DNA of 14,617 nucleotides from Terana coerulea (lineage: Eukaryota > Basidiomycota > Agaricomycetes > Polyporales > Phanerochaetaceae), in the NCBI GenBank assembly GCA_024811115.1, contig JAKOGH010001223.1:1-14617 (forward strand). The letters are read 5' to 3'. Position numbers and translations under genes: made by a program. Positions 9,682 through 14,617 of this stretch are shown here, one piece after another (position 1 is the first letter of the stretch; every line of letters begins with the position of its first letter). The notes beneath the pieces were generated by a model, which was not told the DNA's origin, made no database searches, and worked only from the letters and a program-made list of their open reading frames with translations.

Positions 9682-9711
9682 ACAGGCATCCAGACCCATA
9701 TTCGGGGTCCT
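9682..9711 (-). repeat. Right terminal inverted repeat, 30 bp
   Basis: Exact reverse complement of 9074-9103, ending CATATTCGGGGTCCT. On the minus strand its inner edge continues as GCCTGTTGGCTGGGGACC, a divergent copy of the internal motif. Confidence 0.93.
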
Positions 9712-9719
9712 GGTGAAGG
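9712..9719. repeat. Target-site duplication, right copy
   Basis: GGTGAAGG, identical to 9066-9073 and directly abutting the right inverted end. Confidence 0.88.
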
Positions 9720-9869
9720 TCGCGGACGAAGCCGTCGGCATCTTCCGATGTTGTTGGGTCACCGCGCCCGTCGACGACGCTTGCTCTGCCTCCGCCATCG
9801 CCATCCTTGACGACGCGCTTTCTCCGTGCTCTTCATATCCAGCTCATCGTCCCCCACGACATCTAGCAG

Positions 9870-10017
9870 GTAAGTGGCAGCAATGGCGGCGCGGTCCCCC
9901 TTCCCTCTCGCATCCCCCACCTCACCGTCCACGCTCCCCGTTCCAGAACCCGACACTACCCACCTCCGCAACCTTTCCCCAAATCGCTCCATCCTGTGAA
10001 CCGTGCTGACAGGACAG
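9870..10017 (+). other. Probable 5' UTR intron of the KH-protein gene
   Basis: A consensus donor, CAG/GTAAGT at 9870, and an acceptor CTGAC-AGGACAG ending at 10017 flank 148 bases lying just before the ATG at 10055. The upstream exon would be the CT-rich stretch around 9760-9869. It is longer than the coding introns here, which is common for UTR introns. If it is real, transcription starts within about 150 bases of the transposon's right end. Confidence 0.5.
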
Positions 10018-10054
10018 GGCCCGTCGGAACTTCTGAAAACTGAAATAACCCACC

Positions 10055-11455
10055 ATGCCAGAAGCCGACGCTACCCGCAAGCGTTCTCGCTCACCCTCAG
10101 ACGCTGACCAGCCCAAGCACAAGCGAGCCAACACAGGCGCTACGTCGGATGAAGCGCAGACAAGAACTTCCCATAGCTCTGTTTCTGCTGGTCCACGAAG
10201 CGAGTCACGCATGGACGCAGTTGCAAACGTAGACGACACCGCAGCATCCACCCCGTCGCCCACTGCGAAGGCTGCCGCAGCAGCCAGCGGTGATGCATCT
10301 GCTGAAGCTGAAGCTGCTGGCGAGTCAACCTCTGCGATCACCTCTGGTGCACCCAGTACCTCTGCCTCGTCCTCTGGTGCCCCCTCCGCAAGCATCCACA
10401 TGCGTTGCTTGATTGTTACTCAAGACGCTTCAATCATCATTGGAAAAGGTGGCTCGCACGTCAATGAGATCCGAGAGAAGAGCGGGGCACGAGTCATGGT
10501 GTCCGAGAGCATTCCTGGCAACCCCGAGCGGATTTTGAACGTAAACGGACCTCTGGATGCTGTCTCTAAGGTTTGTCTCCGCACATTTTTGTCGGAAGGA
10601 ATTCTAAGTGCATATATGCAGGCATTTGGCCTCATCGTACGTCGCATTAACGACGAGCCCTTCGACAAGCCTTCAGTCCCTGGCAGTCGGGCTGTGACCA
10701 TCAAGTTTATGATCCCCAACTCGCGGATGGGCTCAGTCATCGGCAAGGGCGGTACGAAGATCAAGGAGATTCAAGACGCCAGTGGGGCGCGTCTGAACGC
10801 GAGTGAAGGCATGCTTCCAGGTTCGACCGAGGTACGGCATGCATGTATCCATTTCATTTACTTGGACTCACGTATGACTCTTGTTCACCTTCTAGCGCGT
10901 GCTCAGCGTCTCCGGCGTCGCTGATGCCATCCATATCGCGACTTACTACATCGGCAACATCCTCATTGAAGCTAATGAGAGGATGCCGTCCTCGAGTAAC
11001 TCGACCTACCGACCGTCAACCGTCGCCCGGCGGCCGCAGAACGGAGGGTCGTCGTACGTCCCGGGCTATTCGGCCTACCAGCCGCCTGCGCACTCGCAGC
11101 ACAGCAACCCGCCGGCGCAGCTGCAGACGCAGCAGATCTACATCCCGAACGACCTCGTCGGGTGTATCATCGGCAAGGGAGGTGCTAAGATTAACGAGAT
11201 TCGCCACATGAGTGCCAGCCAGATAAAGATCATGGAGCCAGGCGCAGTCGGCGTTGGCGTAAACGGTGCGCCTGCGCCGAGCGAGGGCGAACGGCTGGTA
11301 GTCATCACTGGGCAGCCAACGAACATCCAGATGGCCGTTCAGCTTCTGTACCATGTATGTGTATGCCCTTTTGCGCTACATGACTTGCTTGCTCACACCG
11401 CCAACAGCGGCTGGAGCAGGAAAAGCAGAAGCAGCTCCGCCCGGGTTCGAACTAG
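10055..11455 (+). CDS. Three-KH-domain RNA-binding protein (PCBP/Rnc1/Pbp2 type)
   Basis: Exons 10055-10570, 10622-10831, 10896-11354 and 11408-11455 give 410 residues, all joined at codon boundaries by introns of 51, 64 and 53 bp. Three KH domains each show the RNA-gripping GxxG loop as GKGG: KH1 about residues 114-182 (IIIGKGGSHVNEIREKSGA), KH2 about 195-265 (VIGKGGTKIKEIQDASGA) and KH3 about 320-397 (IIGKGGAKINEIRHMSAS). The N terminus has a basic cluster (RKRSRS ... KHKR, residues 9-24) suggesting nuclear access, then a long Ala/Ser/Thr-rich disordered stretch. Linker 2 is rich in Ser, Pro and Tyr. Length and layout match fission-yeast Rnc1 and budding-yeast Pbp2, which bind mRNA and affect its stability or telomere functions. 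The particular targets cannot be told from sequence. The ATG has a good ACCCACC context. Confidence 0.92.
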
Positions 11456-11755
11456 TGGAGCTAAAGTCTTGCAAGGTATGCGTAGGTTGCTTTGTGCTTT
11501 GTACTCGTCAATTTGCAGTTTTAGTACGCTTGCTGTGCCCTGGTCTTCCTCGCTGAGGGCAGATATTCATTATGCTATGCAATCCGCCTTAGTATGTTAG
11601 CCTTGGTGGTCAATGGATGGTTCTTCGGGTTGGTGCGCGCAAGAATACATCTGAACGTGGATGGAAACAACAGTGATACAAAGGTATTAGTACAATGTGT
11701 ACGGTGTGCAGACAGATTGAGAATGCTATAGGTCCATTTAATAATTAGGTTAAGT
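11456..11755. other. Intergenic between two convergent genes
   Basis: This 300-base stretch separates the stop codons of the KH-protein gene (+) and the RING gene (-), so it must contain both 3' UTRs. AT-rich pieces around 11735-11760 could serve polyadenylation. No further gene is visible. Confidence 0.55.
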
Positions 11756-12844
11756 TCATATGACCATCAACGAGTCATCTTCATCAGGCGGAGAACTGCC
11801 AGCTGCGGCTCTCCTTTTCGCTGCCTCAACCTCCTGCTTGAGAGCGTGATACTATTATTCTTTTTAGCGGCATACAGGAAGCGGAGGCATACAGGGCTGA
11901 CCTTTTTCTTGAATCGCAACTCAGTCTTCCGGGATCGGCTCAGGTCGTCCTTCAGACCCTGCACTTCGCCGTCACGCTCCTCAAGCTTCCTGCGAGCGAT
12001 CCATACGGCTGACCGGAGGTCGGAAATCGTATTTTGCAGGTCCTCCTCTCTGTGTTCGTGCTCGATCTGCGCGCGAAGCCCTGCTTCCTCCGCGAGGAGA
12101 TTCTCGCGATAGAGTTCTTGTATGTCATGGTCCATCTTCTCGCGAAGCTGCGCTACTTCCCTTGCCGACTCAGTGGCACTGAGCTTGGGCCGGGCCTGTT
12201 CTGCAGCGTGTGCCCGCTCTTTTCTGCGCAGAAGCTGTGGAGAATGTCAGCAAATGTAAGAGGTAGTAGTAGTTTCGAGACTTACCGCGTGCACGTCAGA
12301 GATGACACTGCGTATGTTCTTCAGTACATTCTGCATGCCTTCTGGGTAAGATTCTGAGTTACTGCAGAATGTGAGATAGCACGCACCATGAGACCAGCTT
12401 CGTGATCTCCCTCCGAGACTTCATTCACGAATAGCTCAGCTCTGAAATGAAAGCAGTCAGAGCGATAGAGGGAAATATACTGAGGATACGTACTCTGACA
12501 ATGTAGCGGCCAGTGTAGCATCTTCCCCATGCTCGTCCAAATCTGCCAGTGCAGCAGTGCAGCTGTCGAGCACCTCAGAGCCCGAGGTGCTTGCGCTTCT
12601 TCGTCCCTCTTCTCCTCGCGAAGCAAGTCCACTCCTAGGCTGAGAGGGCCCCGCAGCAGACACCCAAAGCTTGACGATATGTTCCCGGGTGTACTCCTTG
12701 CGACATACGCTACATGGCTTCGGGGCTTCCCGAATGGAACCAGAAAGACGCACAGTCGAGGCAGTAAAGGTGGCCGCAGGGCATTGCCACGGGCTGTATA
12801 CTGACGGTAAGCGGCTCAAAGCATATCGGACACTCTGCTTGCAT
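11756..12844 (-). CDS. RING-finger / coiled-coil protein with a one-base frameshift in the RING
   Basis: Exons 12844-12494, 12441-12387, 12330-12286, 12234-11902 and 11836-11756 join in consistent phase if one base in exon 1 is skipped, giving 287 residues. The N terminus carries a C3HC4 RING: ECPICFEPL, then MPCGHLYCLDCASFWF, and the last cysteine pair in KPCSVCRKEY. The first six zinc ligands and the last pair are in different frames; the switch falls in a run of four C (GGGG at 12722-12725 on +). The C-terminal half is a charged coiled coil (LREKMDHDIQELYRENLLAE onward) ending in an acidic PPDEDDSLMVI. Such proteins are usually E3 ubiquitin ligases; substrates are unknown. As written, exon 1 stops after HSGSPEAM. 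The last intron could end at 11837 or 11834 (CAAG or CAG). It is divergent from BRX1. Confidence 0.75.
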
Positions 12845-13121
12845 CTTCGTCGTCCGTCGTAGTCGACGTCGTCAAAAGTGATCCGGCGTGTGTGAGGGAA
12901 ACAGAAACGAAACGGTTTTGTGCAAAGTAGACAGTACTAGTCTGCAAGAGCAGCCTCAGTCAGTGGCGGGGTTACTGTGGCGCCGGTTTAGACACGATCG
13001 AGATCTACGCCACGTGTGCTGCCGAAAAGTAGTGGGCGCTTGTAGCTTCAGAGCTGCCGCAACTTCGCTGGGCTCTGGCTCTTTCTCAACCTCATTCACT
13101 TTCCTTTCACGTCCACACGAA
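12845..13121. promoter_or_regulatory. Shared divergent promoter of the RING gene and BRX1
   Basis: 277 bases separate the two ATGs, so both promoters must lie here. A palindromic CACGTG (E-box, bHLH-type site) is at 13011-13016, about 105 bases before the BRX1 ATG. CT-rich leader sequence (TCTTTCTCAACCTCATTC) precedes the BRX1 start. No clear TATA box is seen. Confidence 0.5.
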
Positions 13122-14134
13122 ATGGCCTCGGTCATCAAGGCTCAGGAAAAGAATGCGCGGAAGGCGGATTCGAAGGGGAAGCGGAAAGCAGAAGCGATGG
13201 ATGTGGACGACGAGCCGACACAGAAAAGGCCAAGAAATAAGCAGAGAGTTCTGCTTTTGTCGTCGAGAGGAATTACACACCGCATGCGGCATCTCATGAG
13301 CGACATTGAAGCTCTTTTGCCGCATGTGAAGAAGGGTGAGATACGTGATTAGCGGTGTGTCAAGAGACAGATTTAAATGTGCCGCATAGACTCAAAATTG
13401 GACTCCAAGAACCACCTAAATCTCCTCCCCGAACTCGCTGATCTCAATAACTGCAACAATGCGCTTTACTTCGAGGCGCGCAGACACGAAGACCTGTACC
13501 TTTGGGCGGCCAAGACACCAAACGGGCCCAGTATCAAAATGCATGTGCAGAACGTTCATACGATGGACGAACTCAAGATGACCGGGAACTGCCTCAAGGG
13601 CAGCCGGGGGCTGCTGAGCTTCGACAAAGCGTTCCAGGACACTGAATGGGGCCGGCTCACCAAGGAGGTTTTCACACATGTAAGTCATCACATCTCGGTC
13701 TCATGTTGGCACGTCGCTGCAACTCCCGTGCATCTCTGCAGATATTCGGTGTCCCGCAGTCAGCACGAAAAGCCAAGCCGTTCATCGACCACATCCTCAC
13801 TTTCTCCCTACTCGACGACAAGATCTGGTTCAGGAACTACCAAATCGTCGAGAAGGACCCGCTGCAGCCGAACGGCCCGCCGACCATGAGCCTCGTCGAG
13901 ATTGGGCCCCGTTTCGTGCTCACGCCTATCCGCATTTTCGAGGGCGCGTTCGGCGGCGCGACCGTGTACGCTAACCCTGAGTTTGTCTCGCCCGCCGCCG
14001 TGCGCTCGGCTATGAAACGCGAGAAGGGCTCGCGGTACGGGCAGAGGAAGGACGCGGAGGAGGAGCAGGCGCAGCGCAAGGAGCGTAGGAAGCTGCCGGA
14101 GGACGAGTTGGCGGTGTCCAAGATTTTCGCGTAA
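13122..14134 (+). CDS. BRX1: Ribosome biogenesis protein BRX1 (Brix domain)
   Basis: Exons 13122-13335, 13390-13679 and 13742-14134 give 298 residues, close to the yeast protein (291). The introns are 54 and 62 bp. After a basic N terminus (RKADSKGKRKAEAMDVDDEP, then QKRPRNKQRVLLLSSRGI) the Brix domain runs from about residue 40 to 230. Recognisable blocks are HLMSDIEALLPH, KNHLNLLPELADLNNCNNAL, YLWAAKTPNGPSIKMHVQN, LKMTGNCLKGSRGLLSFDK and IFGVPQSARKAKPFIDHILT, then IWFRNYQI and PRFVLTPIRIFEGAFGG. The charged tail ends KLPEDELAVSKIFA. BRX1 acts in the nucleolus on early 60S pre-ribosomes, in 27S pre-rRNA processing and large-subunit assembly. The ATG at 13122 follows an in-frame upstream extension without Brix features, so this start is preferred. 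Confidence 0.95.
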
Positions 14135-14362
14135 TCTCGGCGACGATGCTGTGCCTTATAGTTCCTAATGGATATATTTCCATGTTCCATCCTTGCGAAG
14201 ATTACACTGGTATACAAGATGAGGGTATTACATGTTGAATGTACACCTCTGATATCTTCCTGCTACGTTCTACTGCGGTCCAACGACTGATAATCCCAGT
14301 TACTTCTGCAGCACGGACTTGGACCGGCGAGGTCAAGGCTCTTTTGACTCCCGTCAGATGCA

Positions 14363-14617
14363 CTAGCAGACGAAATATTCGCCAAGTCTTGGTTCTGCAG
14401 GACCCAGGATAAAGTTGCTCCACTGCTTGTCCCAGAGCTCTGTCGCGCGCTGCTTTTCCTCGTCCGTCAAGCACGTGTACTGTCATGCGATAAAGTAATG
14501 AGTGACAATAACTTGGTACAACAGTCGATGAGCGACTGTATGAGTATCACATACCTTGAAGCTGTCTCTGGCCAAATAACCCATCGTCTGCAGCCCATTG
14601 AGCTCGCTGGCCACCAG
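14363..14617 (-). CDS. 3' end of an unrecognised gene, cut by the window edge
   Basis: Two exons are visible: 14617-14555 (open to the edge; contains ELNGLQTMGYLARDSFK) and 14479-14363 (39 codons, YTCLTDEEKQRATELWDKQW to GEYFVC, stop TAG). The 75-bp intron 14554-14480 has a GTATGT donor and a GACAG acceptor, and the phase joins at a codon boundary. The segment is helical and charged with several Trp; I do not recognise the family. Its orientation makes it convergent with BRX1, with 228 bases between stop codons. Confidence 0.6.

Larger units (their letters stand above)
9074..9711. mobile_element. Non-autonomous TIR DNA transposon (MITE-like), 638 bp
   Basis: Both ends carry a perfect 30-bp inverted repeat beginning AGGACCCCGAATATG, flanked by an exact 8-bp direct duplication. 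Together these show transposition by a cut-and-paste transposase. The element has no transposase: its open frames are short, overlapping and cross the ends. An 8-bp duplication is usual for hAT elements, and also fits Merlin, P or some Mutator-like families; the AGGACCCC terminus is not the usual hAT CAGGG type, so I do not assign a superfamily. The interior holds seven copies of a short motif on the + strand and a GC-rich hairpin. The perfect duplication and ends suggest a fairly recent insertion. It sits between the arrestin-like gene and the KH-protein gene, ending about 340 bases before the latter's ATG. Confidence 0.9.

Noticed and set aside
9074..9711. Firm assignment of the transposon to the hAT superfamily
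   Set aside because: The 8-bp duplication fits, but the terminal bases AGGACCCC do not match the usual hAT ends, and other superfamilies give duplications of similar length.
9454..9804. Open frames crossing the transposon's right end, up to 116 codons
   Set aside because: They run across the inverted end and target duplication into unrelated flank, overlap other frames and have no transposase features.
9922..10401. 159-codon minus-strand frame opposite the KH-protein N terminus
   Set aside because: It is the antisense of an Ala/Ser-rich coding region, whose composition keeps the opposite strand open; no domain or splice signals of its own.
13837..14217. 126-codon minus-strand frame opposite BRX1 exon 3
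   Set aside because: Shadow of a firmly identified GC-rich coding exon.
1..14617. CRISPR array, tRNA, rRNA or a bacterial-type operon
   Set aside because: No regular spaced repeats, cloverleaf signals or rRNA-like conserved stretches were seen, and intron-rich genes mark this as fungal nuclear DNA.

Overview
The window looks like nuclear DNA of a filamentous basidiomycete, probably an agaricomycete. Genes carry many short GT-AG introns (about 50-77 bp, often with CTGAC/CTAAC-type branch sites), sit on both strands without operons, and encode families typical of such fungi. All exon models below were built by eye from splice signals, reading phase and protein-family features; nothing was searched against a database.

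Layout, left to right. 1-922: no gene I can support. 923-3351 (-): nine-exon gene for a glycosylated multi-pass membrane protein of unknown function. 3352-4274: no clear gene. 4275-4919 (+): 2H-type cyclic phosphodiesterase (Cpd1-like) whose first coding exon is only four bases. 5390-6264 (+): N and L1 domains of an Argonaute, with splice sites and frame preserved but no PAZ, MID or PIWI. 6265-6998: spacer ending in a TATA box. 6999-8704 (+): arrestin-fold protein with one unresolved frame problem at its second intron. 9074-9711: non-autonomous DNA transposon (MITE-like) with perfect 30-bp inverted ends, an 8-bp target duplication and seven internal copies of an 18-21 bp motif in one orientation. 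10055-11455 (+): three-KH-domain RNA-binding protein with a likely 5' UTR intron; the transposon lies just upstream of it. 11756-12844 (-): RING-finger/coiled-coil protein whose RING is split by an apparent one-base frameshift. 13122-14134 (+): ribosome-biogenesis factor BRX1, divergent from the RING gene. 14363-14617 (-): 3' end of an unrecognised gene running off the window.

The genes do not form an evident pathway. Housekeeping RNA functions (Cpd1-like tRNA-splicing by-product enzyme, KH protein, BRX1) are interspersed with unrelated genes, as is usual in fungi. The parts most worth following up are the transposon with its repeated internal motif, the truncated Argonaute, and two C-run positions where the reading frame appears to break, which may be assembly indels or real lesions. 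I found no convincing new multi-gene system.
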